DNA of 48,590 nucleotides from Hyphomicrobium sp. (GTDB taxonomy: Bacteria > Pseudomonadota > Alphaproteobacteria > Rhizobiales > Hyphomicrobiaceae). Position numbers and translations under genes: made by a program. The stretch is taken from contig JAKFUV010000012.1 in the NCBI GenBank assembly GCA_021732485.1, positions 1 to 48,590 on the forward strand. The letters run 5' to 3'. Of the stretch, positions 27,251 to 36,710 are shown one piece after another. Positions within the stretch are counted from its first letter, which is position 1. Every line of letters begins with the position of its first letter. Under the pieces are notes generated by a model. That model worked only from the letters and a program-made list of their open reading frames with translations. It was not told where the DNA came from and did no database searches.

Positions 27251-28057
27251 GTGGTCATAGCAAGCCCGATCGGCATCGTTGCCGAACATACCCGATCGAT
27301 CGATCTTGCTCGAAAGATCGCGGACGCCGGTGTGCGCGTGCTGCTGCATCTGCCAAGACGCGTCGCGCTGCCGGATCGCATCCAGCGCGTCGAGCGCGTC
27401 GCGACACCGACCGATATCGCCTTCGAGTGCGGCGTAGTGCTGGCCTCGATCCGCAACAGCGACGCATTCAAAGCGCTTGTCGTTGGCACGCCGGAGCGCG
27501 CGGGCCTCGGCGCTGACATGCAGCCGGGGTCAATTTTGGTCGATCTCGCCGTGCGCCGCCCGCGCGAATTGCAGGCGCTGCTCGGATTGCTCGGCACGCG
27601 CGGCATTGCGTTGGCGGATGCTGCGGTTGTTCGAACCGGCGCCGTTGACCCAGGCAGCGCACCCGACACTGTGCTCGTCGGCGGATTCCCCGACGCCGTC
27701 GACCAGATAACGGGCGTGCTCGGCCTTATCGGGCCTGTCACGATGACAGGACGGCTTGGCAGCGCCCATACGACCGCCGCTGTCGAGGCCTATGCGACGC
27801 TGGCAAAACGGGCCGCCGCTGCCGAAATCGATGCGCTTGCACGCGCGCTCGGCGTGCTGGTGGCGACGGCAGCGTTCGCCGATTGTCAGAGCAACGACGT
27901 CGACGATGAGTTGGAGTTGCATCACCGCTTCGAAATCGCCCAGCACATGGCGCAGGACCACGGCCTAGATCCGCGCACGGTTGCCCATTTCGAGGGCGTT
28001 GGTCTGCATTCAGTATTGCAGACGCCGACTGTGGAGCGCCGATATTTGCTGCCGTGA
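27251..28057 (+). CDS. Degenerate beta-hydroxyacid dehydrogenase-like protein
   Basis: A 268-residue relative of 3-hydroxyisobutyrate/6-phosphogluconate dehydrogenases. The order of motifs is kept: substrate motif region GSILVDLAVRRPRE (93-106), ADAAVVRTGA (122-131), VGGFPDAV, then GLIGPVTMTGRLGSAH. Key residues are lost. The glycine-rich NAD loop near residue 8 reads ASPIGIVAEH instead of GxGxxG, and the catalytic lysine of the GxGxxxK motif is Ala176. It may be a non-catalytic binding protein. The GTG at 27251 is chosen because GGAG is eight bases upstream. It follows the MoxR operon by 26 bp and may belong to it. Confidence 0.65.
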   Translation: MVIASPIGIVAEHTRSIDLARKIADAGVRVLLHLPRRVALPDRIQRVERVATPTDIAFECGVVLASIRNSDAFKALVVGTPERAGLGADMQPGSILVDLAVRRPRELQALLGLLGTRGIALADAAVVRTGAVDPGSAPDTVLVGGFPDAVDQITGVLGLIGPVTMTGRLGSAHTTAAVEAYATLAKRAAAAEIDALARALGVLVATAAFADCQSNDVDDELELHHRFEIAQHMAQDHGLDPRTVAHFEGVGLHSVLQTPTVERRYLLP

Positions 28058-28147
28058 TTGTTGGGGATGGCGCTGCCTCGGCAATCGTCGGCACATCGCG
28101 ACTCGTCTACCGTTCCACCGAGTCGTTCGGTTGCTAGAGGCATTGCT

Positions 28148-29782
28148 ATGTCCGCACTTTTTCGCATCGTTTACGCAGCGCATGCCAATGGAACCCACCA
28201 TAAGTTGGCGCTCGACGCGCTCCGGCACATGCAGCGCGGCGACGCCGACGCCTGGCAGCGTATGTTCCTGAAACACGTCGGCTTGTATCTCGAAGGTTCG
28301 AAAGCGCCGGACGTCAGCTTCAAGGATTTCAAAAATCACGTTTTGCATGTCGGCGATAATTATTGGGGCGGCGCGCCGGAAAAAGTTGAATCGTGGTACG
28401 GCCATCTCGTAACCGCGCTCAGCGAACAGCGCTGGCCAGACGCGGCCTATGCCGCCGGCGTGCTCAGCCATTACTATACCGACCCCATTCATCCCTTCCA
28501 TACGGGTCAGACCGAAGCGGAAAGTTCGATCCATCGCGCGGTCGAGTGGAGCATCAATCGCTCGTACAACGAACTGCGCGCGCTCGGTGAACGCCGGTTC
28601 GGCAATCTCGACGTGGTTATTCCGGAGGGTGCGCATTGGCTGCGCGAGATGGTTTGCGACGGCGCGGAATTCTCGCATCGCTACTATGAAAAACTCATCG
28701 CGCACTACGATATTCACGCCGGAACGACAAGGCCAGAAACGGGGTTGGATGACATCTCGAAAGCCTGTGTCGCCGAGCTTCTCATCTACGCGACTGACGG
28801 ATTTGGGCACATCCTCGATCGCGCGATTGCTGACGCCGGTGTCGCCGCGCCCGAAGTCAATTTGACGATTGAGACGGTGGTCGCGGCCCTCAACATTCCG
28901 TCAAAATGGATCGAGAAGAAGTTATCCAACGACGCCGACAAGGCCATCGTGCGCGCCATGTACGACGAGCTTCGCGCCACCGGAAAAGTCGAGCATGCAC
29001 TTCCCGAAGACGATCGGATTATTCGCGACCTGCATGCGCGTGAAGTCCTGGCGCCGAAAATAGCCGAGCGCGAAGCTATCCGCGCAGCTCGCGTTCCAAA
29101 CGGCGACCCGGCCGACATGCAACGTCGCACCGAAGCGGCCGCAGCAGCATCACGGCCTATTCCACCTGCGGCACGCGCCAGCGACGCGGCAACTGGTGCG
29201 CCGGTTGTTTCAAATGTTCGGACTCGGTCACCGGTTCAGACGCCCGCCAAGCTTGTCGACGCAAACCCACCGATTGCAACGTCTCCGCCGCCGGCACGCC
29301 TCGTCAACGTGATCGCAAGCACGCAGCTATCGTCACAGCCCGATGACGACTCCCGCAAAACCTACCTGTCGCCAAAAGACGATCTGGACGCCGCGCCATC
29401 AATCGGCCCGCGCATGGCGGAAGCCTTTGCCGCGCTCGGCATCCACACCGTCGGCGATTTTCTCGGGCAGAACCCCATCGACATGGCGGACCTGCTCGAT
29501 GATCGGCGCTTCGACAGCGAGACACTGACCGATTGGCAGGATCAGGCCCACTTGGTCATCGACGTTCCGGGCCTTCGCGGTACGCACGCGCAACTGCTGG
29601 TCGGCGCCGGGTATCGCACTGCTGAAGCGGTCGCAGAGGCTGATCCGGTCGAACTTTCGGCCAATATTCTTACGTTCGCTACCACAAGCGATGGGCGCCG
29701 CATCCTTCGCGACGGCAACCCGCCCGATATCGAGAAAATCAAAGACTGGGTTTCAGCCGCGCGGGTAGCATTGGCAGCCTAA
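28148..29782 (+). CDS. Zinc phospholipase C/S1-P1-like domain fused to DUF4332
   Basis: A 544-residue two-part protein. The N-terminal 300 residues are alpha-helical with a zinc-site pattern like bacterial phospholipase C: early His13/17/18, His64/67 and Asp70, then H108-x3-D112, His115, His118 and H129-x3-E133. No signal peptide is visible, unlike secreted PLCs, so the protein seems cytoplasmic. A Pro/Ala-rich linker (about 325-415) leads to a C-terminal DUF4332 helix-hairpin-helix region (SIGPRMAEAFAALGIHTVGD, then VPGLRGTHAQLLVGAGYRT). The ATG at 28148 has GAGG seven bases upstream. Substrate and role are unknown; it follows the pseudo-dehydrogenase by 90 bp. Confidence 0.75.
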   Translation: MSALFRIVYAAHANGTHHKLALDALRHMQRGDADAWQRMFLKHVGLYLEGSKAPDVSFKDFKNHVLHVGDNYWGGAPEKVESWYGHLVTALSEQRWPDAAYAAGVLSHYYTDPIHPFHTGQTEAESSIHRAVEWSINRSYNELRALGERRFGNLDVVIPEGAHWLREMVCDGAEFSHRYYEKLIAHYDIHAGTTRPETGLDDISKACVAELLIYATDGFGHILDRAIADAGVAAPEVNLTIETVVAALNIPSKWIEKKLSNDADKAIVRAMYDELRATGKVEHALPEDDRIIRDLHAREVLAPKIAEREAIRAARVPNGDPADMQRRTEAAAAASRPIPPAARASDAATGAPVVSNVRTRSPVQTPAKLVDANPPIATSPPPARLVNVIASTQLSSQPDDDSRKTYLSPKDDLDAAPSIGPRMAEAFAALGIHTVGDFLGQNPIDMADLLDDRRFDSETLTDWQDQAHLVIDVPGLRGTHAQLLVGAGYRTAEAVAEADPVELSANILTFATTSDGRRILRDGNPPDIEKIKDWVSAARVALAA

Positions 29783-29794
29783 TGCCGGACTTTT

Positions 29795-29828
29795 AACCGC
29801 CGCCCGCAACCCTATGATCGGCGGTTTT
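29795..29828. terminator. Hairpin between converging PLC-DUF4332 and RTX genes
   Basis: AACCGCCG (29795-29802) pairs with CGGCGGTT (29819-29826), followed by TT on the plus strand. The T-run is short, so it is a moderate terminator candidate for the plus-strand gene ending at 29782. Confidence 0.5.
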
Positions 29829-29857
29829 GCCATAAGCCACCGTCAGGCGCGCGGCGA

Positions 29858-31024
29858 TCAGATGAAGAACGATTTGTCCACAGCGCTGACGCTGAGCCCG
29901 GCGAGGAAGATCGCGTTGTGATCGACGAAGCCGTCGGCCGACTTATCGCTGAACAGCAGCAGCGCGCCGCCGTTGTATTCGCGGGCCGAAACTTCACCGT
30001 TGGCGGCGTTGCCATCGAACCAAGTCGATGCGAGATCGATTTTATCGCTGCCTTTGGTGAAATCATTGATCTGGTCAACGCCGTCGCCGATGTTGAAAAC
30101 GAAGGTGTCAGACCCTGATCCGCCTGTGAGTTTGTCCCCGATAACGACGGACGCGAGCGTGTATTCGACTTTGGTGATCACGCCATTCGCGTTCGATCCC
30201 GCCGCTTTGACGCCGGGGAAGCCTTTTTCAGTGCCAGAGAAAACCACCGTTGGGCTACCGGGACCGGCATTGAAGATGATGGTGCTGTTGGCTGGCACTT
30301 CACCCCCAGGCCCAAGGTTGATGGTTGCCAGTTTACTGCCGGCAATTGCCGCGTTCCAATCGCGGGCGTCGCCATAGCCATTGGTGAGGGCGAAAACAGC
30401 GTCGCCATCGGTGCGGTTGATCGAGGTCGAGACGCTGGCGTTTGTGACGTCGTTGCGCTTCGGAACGACCACCCACTCGCCGTAATCGTCGATCTGCTCG
30501 ATCGGAATCAGCAATGATGACGAATACTGATAATACTGTTTCGATGTGCCGGAGAAGTTGACGGCGCCCGCATCGGCACCGCCGGTGATGACATCGTTAT
30601 TGGCGTCGCCCCAGATCTGATCGTTACCGGCGTTGCCGAATAGCTGGTCATCCTGACCGCCGCCCCAGATGCTGTCATTGCCATCACCACCCAAGATCAC
30701 GTCGTTGCCGCTGTGGCCCGTGAGTGAATCGTTACCGCCCCGGCCTTCGAGGCGATCGTTGCCGGCATCGCCATTGACGACATCGTTGCCATGCGTCCCA
30801 AAGAAAATATCGTCGCCGCGCGACAGCTGAAAGCTTTCGATCGACGCATACCGATGGCCAAGCGCGGCACCGGAATTCAACGAAAAGTCGAGCAAATCGA
30901 TGCGCGCAGGCACCATGAAACCGCCATATGAGACGACGTCATAACCGGTGTCGCCCTCATACAGTTCGTCGCCCAAGTTGGCCGAGAACACGTCATTGCC
31001 CTTGGTGCCTTTACGCGTGATCAT
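29858..31024 (-). CDS. RTX calcium-binding protein, likely type I secreted
   Basis: A 388-residue protein built around glycine/aspartate nonapeptide repeats (GNDVVNGDAGNDRLEGRGGN, continuing to about 150), which form a calcium-binding beta-roll. A second region (GDKLTGGSGSDTFVFNIGDG, about 317-336, then DQINDFTKGSDKIDL) matches the C-terminal part of serralysin-type proteins. It has no N-terminal signal peptide and ends in FFI, as expected for type I secretion. No HlyB/D or TolC genes are in the window, so the exporter must be elsewhere. A catalytic domain is not visible; the 170-residue middle part (150-317) is unassigned. Possible adhesin or matrix protein. Confidence 0.85.
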   Translation of the reverse strand: MITRKGTKGNDVFSANLGDELYEGDTGYDVVSYGGFMVPARIDLLDFSLNSGAALGHRYASIESFQLSRGDDIFFGTHGNDVVNGDAGNDRLEGRGGNDSLTGHSGNDVILGGDGNDSIWGGGQDDQLFGNAGNDQIWGDANNDVITGGADAGAVNFSGTSKQYYQYSSSLLIPIEQIDDYGEWVVVPKRNDVTNASVSTSINRTDGDAVFALTNGYGDARDWNAAIAGSKLATINLGPGGEVPANSTIIFNAGPGSPTVVFSGTEKGFPGVKAAGSNANGVITKVEYTLASVVIGDKLTGGSGSDTFVFNIGDGVDQINDFTKGSDKIDLASTWFDGNAANGEVSAREYNGGALLLFSDKSADGFVDHNAIFLAGLSVSAVDKSFFI

Positions 31025-31232
31025 ACAGCTCTACCGCCCTGCTTTGAGGTGTTTTCATGCCGCCCGCCAATCGTCGGAAAACGATAGAATATATGACTTA
31101 AATGCCGGTGCGGCGCGGCCGTACAAACCGAACGATCATGTTTACGATGTGTTGGCGATTGTGGCGCCGCCGGATCGTCCCACAGTCCGACGAAGGCTTG
31201 CGTTTTGCCCTGCTCCGCCGCAAACTCTCAAA

Positions 31233-33391
<2,159 letters not shown>

Positions 33392-33454
33392 TGCAAGCCT
33401 GCGCTTCCAATTCGTCGCGAACTGTGGGAGCTTCCTGGCATCGTTCAACAATTG

Positions 33455-33468
33455 AAAGGAGGTGATCC
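33455..33468 (+). promoter_or_regulatory. Maximal Shine-Dalgarno sequence (14 nt)
   Basis: AAAGGAGGTGATCC is an exact complement of the canonical bacterial 16S rRNA 3' end (GGATCACCTCCTTT). It ends one base before the ATG at 33470, so the AGGAGG core lies 7 bases from the start codon, an ideal distance. Ordinary genes in this window match four to seven bases. Confidence 0.8.
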
Positions 33469-33469
33469 G

Positions 33470-33547
33470 ATGTCTAGTGGGATTATGAAGGCTGCGATGT
33501 CAGGGTCGCTCGTGCTTTCGCCGGACCTTCCTGCGCTAAAGCACTGA
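33470..33547 (+). CDS. 25-residue micro-protein behind a maximal ribosome binding site
   Basis: An ATG at 33470 opens 25 codons ending at TGA 33545-33547; the peptide starts MSSGIMKAAMSGSLVLSP and ends LPALKH. I do not recognise it. It has no charge pattern or membrane helix that suggests a function. The evidence for translation is the 14-nt perfect Shine-Dalgarno match. It lies 78 bp after thiC and is followed by a competing stem and a strong terminator, with no plus-strand gene beyond. It could be a real small protein, a leader peptide, or an RNA whose purpose is to bind 30S subunits. Confidence 0.55.
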   Translation: MSSGIMKAAMSGSLVLSPDLPALKH

Positions 33548-33554
33548 GAAACGC

Positions 33555-33603
33555 GCCCTCGCGGATCGTTCGGTCCGCAGTTCGCAACCGATCTCACGAG
33601 GGC
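33555..33603 (+). ncRNA. Stem that competes with the downstream terminator
   Basis: GCCCTCG (33555-33561) pairs with CGAGGGC (33597-33603). An inner hairpin GCGGA/TCCGC (33561-33565 with 33574-33578) can form inside it. The right arm of the outer stem overlaps the first four bases of the terminator's left arm, so the two structures compete partially, as in an attenuator. Drawn by eye; no folding energy was calculated. Confidence 0.45.
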
Positions 33604-33632
33604 CGCTCCACTGGAGCGGCCCTTTTGTTTTT
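33600..33632 (+). terminator. Strong intrinsic terminator after the micro-ORF
   Basis: GGGCCGCTCC (33600-33609) pairs perfectly with GGAGCGGCCC (33613-33622) around a three-base loop, followed by TTTTGTTTTT. This is a textbook rho-independent terminator on the plus strand, 52 bp after the micro-ORF stop. Confidence 0.92.
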
Positions 33633-33815
33633 GCGCGACTTTGTGAGATGCGGCAGATCGCGAAGGTCGAGACTTGTCTGTGCTTATTTTGACACAGCAC
33701 TAGGCCGAAATTTCTGAAAAACTGTAAAAACTGTGGATTGTTGGCTTAGGCTTATTTGTACTCCATCCGTGGACGGCCGGTCGGGGGACAGGCTGCGGGG
33801 TGAAACCGCCACGAG

Positions 33816-33872
33816 TTGGACGCACGACGTCCAAATTGGAAACGGGTGGCCGCGTGCCACCCGTTTCTTGTT
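33816..33872 (+). ncRNA. Two perfect hairpins, candidate small RNA 3' end
   Basis: TTGGACG/CGTCCAA (33816-33822 with 33828-33834) is followed by a 12-bp perfect stem GAAACGGGTGGC/GCCACCCGTTTC (33839-33850 with 33856-33867) and then TTGTT. It may be the tail of a small RNA on the plus strand, or simply the terminator of the deacetylase gene on the minus strand (ends at 33892), although that side lacks a T-run. The stretch 33640-33815 before it holds no gene. Confidence 0.4.
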
Positions 33873-33891
33873 CCAGATGATGGTGCAGGCG

Positions 33892-35088
33892 CTATTTGCC
33901 GAACCACAAATCCCACATCTCGCCGGCCCGTTGCGACAGTGACTTGCCTTGCGCGGGTGGTTCACCCGCCGGTACCGGCGCCGCCGAGGGCGGCGTGATC
34001 GACGCCGTGGTCGACGGTGGCACGGCAGCAGGAGCAGGAAGGCTGGTCACTGGTGTCGCGGCTATCGTGGCAGCCGGTGGGGCCAGAGGCGAAGGCGTTG
34101 GCGACGCGGCGGCTGTCGGTTCAGCACTTACGGGCACGGCAACCGTCGCGGACGATTGTTCGTCCGGCGTCGGCGTGCCTTCGATGGTGCGAACAACGCT
34201 TGCGGTCGGCCGCTCGGTACCCGCCTGCGGCAAGCCTTTGGCATCTTTTTCGATAGCCTCGTCGTATTCGGTCAGCGTTGTCACTTCGTCCTTGGCGGTG
34301 AGGTGGACGATTTTGTAGTCCTTCGCCTTCAACTGTTTCAGCAGCAGCGGCACAGCGGCGGCGGTCTTTTTGTGGATGTCGTGCATCAGCACGATACCCT
34401 TCCCCTTCTTTTCCAGCCCCGCCATGATCGTCTTGACGATGTTTTCCGGCGACTGGATCTTGAAGTCGAAGCTGTCGATGTCGGTCGAGAACATCGCGAT
34501 GTTGCGGCTATTCAGATGAGCAATGGCATCGGGTGAATCCTGCAGCGTCGGAAATCTGAAGAACGGCGCGACGGGACCGCCAACGGCTCGGCGCACGGCG
34601 CTGACACCGCGCTCGATTTCTGCTTCCGCATCCTTGGGCGTCTTGGATTTTCGCAGGTTCTGGTGGCTCCAGGTATGGGTGCCGACGGTGTGCCCTGCCT
34701 TGACGACTTCACGAATGATTTCGGGGTAACCGAGGGCCATTTTTCCAATCGAGAAAAACGTCGCTTTCGTGCACTGCGCGGCGAGCGCCGCCAGCACCGC
34801 CTCGGTCGAATACTTCTGCGGGCCATCGTCGAACGTCAGCACGACCTCTTTCGGCTGCAAAAAATCGAAGGCTTTATAGTGCTCCAGGCCAAACCCCGGG
34901 CCGCCCGTCGTATCGATCTGCACCGTTCGCGAGACGCCGATCGCATCGGAATTGGCACAGGTGGACGCCGCAGTGGTTGTTTCGGCGGACGCGCGTGGCG
35001 GCGCAGTCGTCGAGGTCAGCGCCACGGCCATGGCGCTCGCCAAACAGATGGCCAGCCGCTGTTTGCCCGCCTGCCGTTCCATAGCCAT
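33892..35088 (-). CDS. Secreted polysaccharide deacetylase (NodB domain)
   Basis: A 398-residue exported carbohydrate esterase family 4 protein. A signal peptide (about 1-35, ending PRASA) precedes the NodB domain. Its motifs are LTFDDGP (84-90, catalytic Asp87 and metal Asp88), HTWSH (138-142, metal histidines), FFRFPTLQDS and IVLMHDIH. It should remove acetyl groups from peptidoglycan or another GlcNAc polymer. The C-terminal 110 residues are Pro/Ala/Thr-rich and end in MWDLWFGK, perhaps wall-spanning. The ATG at 35088 is fixed by GGAGG seven bases upstream; the longer frame adds 21 residues that would hide the signal peptide. Confidence 0.92.
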   Translation of the reverse strand: MAMERQAGKQRLAICLASAMAVALTSTTAPPRASAETTTAASTCANSDAIGVSRTVQIDTTGGPGFGLEHYKAFDFLQPKEVVLTFDDGPQKYSTEAVLAALAAQCTKATFFSIGKMALGYPEIIREVVKAGHTVGTHTWSHQNLRKSKTPKDAEAEIERGVSAVRRAVGGPVAPFFRFPTLQDSPDAIAHLNSRNIAMFSTDIDSFDFKIQSPENIVKTIMAGLEKKGKGIVLMHDIHKKTAAAVPLLLKQLKAKDYKIVHLTAKDEVTTLTEYDEAIEKDAKGLPQAGTERPTASVVRTIEGTPTPDEQSSATVAVPVSAEPTAAASPTPSPLAPPAATIAATPVTSLPAPAAVPPSTTASITPPSAAPVPAGEPPAQGKSLSQRAGEMWDLWFGK

Positions 35089-35413
35089 CCGACATCCTCC
35101 CAGGGTGTGATTCTTGGCGACCACACTAGCAGCCGACGTGACGGCCGGCACCTATTTGGCCGCGACGACCGCCGGAACAATAGCTCATCATCGGCATGGC
35201 CATCAGAAATTTGCATTGGGTCGCGCCCGAATTGCGACGTGAATTGAAGCAGCGCGCGCTATCTCCGAGACACGATTGCCGCCGACCGCCGTTCACCGCT
35301 ATGGTGACCGCACGGAATTGGCGCCGGGTCTGAGCGATTGAGTGGTCCGCGGCGGCTGACAGAACTCGGCTCACCTTGCGACCCTTCAACGGACGGTTTA
35401 AAGGACCTTCGCA
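35089..35413. other. Divergent gap, no gene seen
   Basis: A 325-bp region between the deacetylase and the exported protein gene at 35414. It contains the GGAGG site of the former and AAGGA of the latter. I see no hairpin, repeat or small ORF with a ribosome binding site. Confidence 0.45.
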
Positions 35414-35944
35414 ATGGTGCAAACGCGATGGCATGCCCGTATGCGGCGAAATTTGTGCGCGGGTTTTTTCGCCGTAGTCAGCGTCTTGATCGGCGCGATG
35501 CTCGCGACACAAGCGCCAGCGCAGGCCTACGAGGGGCCGCCCGTTCCCGACCCGCAAGACCTCATCGATCTCGTCCGAGACACTGTTCTCGCGGTGGATA
35601 GCGGCAACAAATCCGGCGACTACCAAACGCTCTACGCCATGGGATCGGCGCGCTTTCAGTCCGAGCACCCGACGCAAAAACTCGCCGAGGAGTTCGCGTC
35701 TCTCAAATCGGCGGCGGTCGATCTCGCTGCGGTCCGCCGTTTGACGCCAGTGACCTCACGACCGCCGACACTCGATCGCAACGGCTTGCTGCGCATGCTC
35801 GGATTCTTTGAGATCGAAAACCGGCGGATCGTCTTCGACCTCGTCTATGACTATGATGCAGCGCTGAACGGGTGGCGACTGGCTGGCATCTCCATCGATC
35901 CACGCGTCATGCCGCCCGAGCCGAAATTGATGCAGCCTGAATAA
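35414..35944 (+). CDS. Exported protein, NTF2/DUF4864-like
   Basis: A 176-residue protein with a signal peptide (MRRNLCAGFFAVVSVLIGAMLATQAPAQA, twin arginine near the start but no full Tat motif), so periplasmic. The mature part (DLVRDTVLAVDSGNKSGDYQTL, FASLKSAAVDLAAV, NGLLRMLGFFEIENRR, then NGWRLAGISIDP) resembles a family of short periplasmic proteins with an NTF2-like fold that I recall from Rhizobiales; no function is assigned. The ATG has AAGGA eight bases upstream. It precedes the second bactofilin by about 200 bp on the same strand. Confidence 0.75.
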   Translation: MVQTRWHARMRRNLCAGFFAVVSVLIGAMLATQAPAQAYEGPPVPDPQDLIDLVRDTVLAVDSGNKSGDYQTLYAMGSARFQSEHPTQKLAEEFASLKSAAVDLAAVRRLTPVTSRPPTLDRNGLLRMLGFFEIENRRIVFDLVYDYDAALNGWRLAGISIDPRVMPPEPKLMQPE

Positions 35945-36147
35945 CTCGCCCAAGCGCTGCCCGGATCGCACCGGTTGTCGATCGCCTGCAGCAGGACGTT
36001 TGGTTAACGCCTGCATCCTGACCAATTGCTGTCGAAAAATTGTTTCTGGTGGCAATCGCGCAACTTGGACATAATGTCCCCACACGGAACTGATCACCTC
36101 GCCGCACGGGGAAGAAATCAGCTTCAGCTATTTTTGGGGGTTTAGTT

Positions 36148-36639
36148 ATGTTCAATCGCGTCGCAACGCCGGATCAGCGGGCCAACGAGCCGCAACGGTC
36201 CATGGGTCCTGTTGGCATGCCAGGAGCGAAAGCGCCGCCGCCGCCGCCGTTCGCTCAATCCGGGTCGGTACAGCAGATGCGCGTTCCAGATTCGCCAACA
36301 TCGGTGCTCGGACAAGACATCACGATTTCAGGCCAGCAGCTGGTCTTGAAAACCAAAGGCTCGCTGCTGATTGCCGGACATATTCAGGGCGACGTGCACG
36401 GCGAAAGCGTGACCGTCGGTGAAACCGGCAGCGTCACCGGCACCATCGTTGCACGTGCGATCATGGTGCAGGGCGAGGTTCGCGGTGCATTGAAGGGTTC
36501 AAGCGTGATGCTGAACGCCACCTCGCGCGTCGACGGGGATATCGTCAAGCAGTCGCTCGCGATCGCTGAAGGCGCGCAGTTTGATGGCAGTGTCCGACGC
36601 GCTCGCGATGTCGGCGAAGTCACGCCCGATCTCAGCTAG
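36148..36639 (+). CDS. Bactofilin (paralogue 2)
   Basis: A 163-residue bactofilin. A disordered Pro-rich N-terminus (GMPGAKAPPPPPFAQSG, about residues 23-40) is followed by the beta-helix core: LGQDITISGQQLVLKTKGSL, AGHIQGDVHGESVTVGETG, SVTGTIVARAIMVQGEVRGA, LKGSSVMLNATSRVDGDIVK. It shares the core order with the paralogue at 13333 (VVGETAMVAGG against TVGETGSVTGT; RGKRVMLQSTSQVEGDI against KGSSVMLNATSRVDGDI) but has a different N-terminus, the part that usually decides location. GGGGG lies just before the ATG. Confidence 0.93.
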   Translation: MFNRVATPDQRANEPQRSMGPVGMPGAKAPPPPPFAQSGSVQQMRVPDSPTSVLGQDITISGQQLVLKTKGSLLIAGHIQGDVHGESVTVGETGSVTGTIVARAIMVQGEVRGALKGSSVMLNATSRVDGDIVKQSLAIAEGAQFDGSVRRARDVGEVTPDLS

Positions 36640-36668
36640 ATTTAGATCTGTGTCGTTCCAGATCGTAC

Positions 36669-36701
36669 GCCCGCGCCGGCATCCGGCGTGGGCATTTTTT
36701 T
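36669..36701 (+). terminator. Intrinsic terminator of bactofilin 2
   Basis: GCCCGCGCCGG (36669-36679) pairs with CCGGCGTGGGC (36683-36693), with one G-T wobble and a three-base loop, followed by ATTTTTTT. It lies 30 bp after the bactofilin stop. Confidence 0.9.
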
Positions 36702-36710
36702 GTGTCGAAA

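Noticed and set aside
33733..33942. 69-codon plus-strand frame after the thiC region
   Set aside because: No ribosome binding site, crosses two hairpins and runs antisense into the deacetylase gene.
36020..36100. Palindrome GGACATAATGTCC before bactofilin 2 as an operator
   Set aside because: A 13-bp palindrome of this kind can arise by chance; it matches no regulator site that I know and no promoter hexamers fit around it convincingly.
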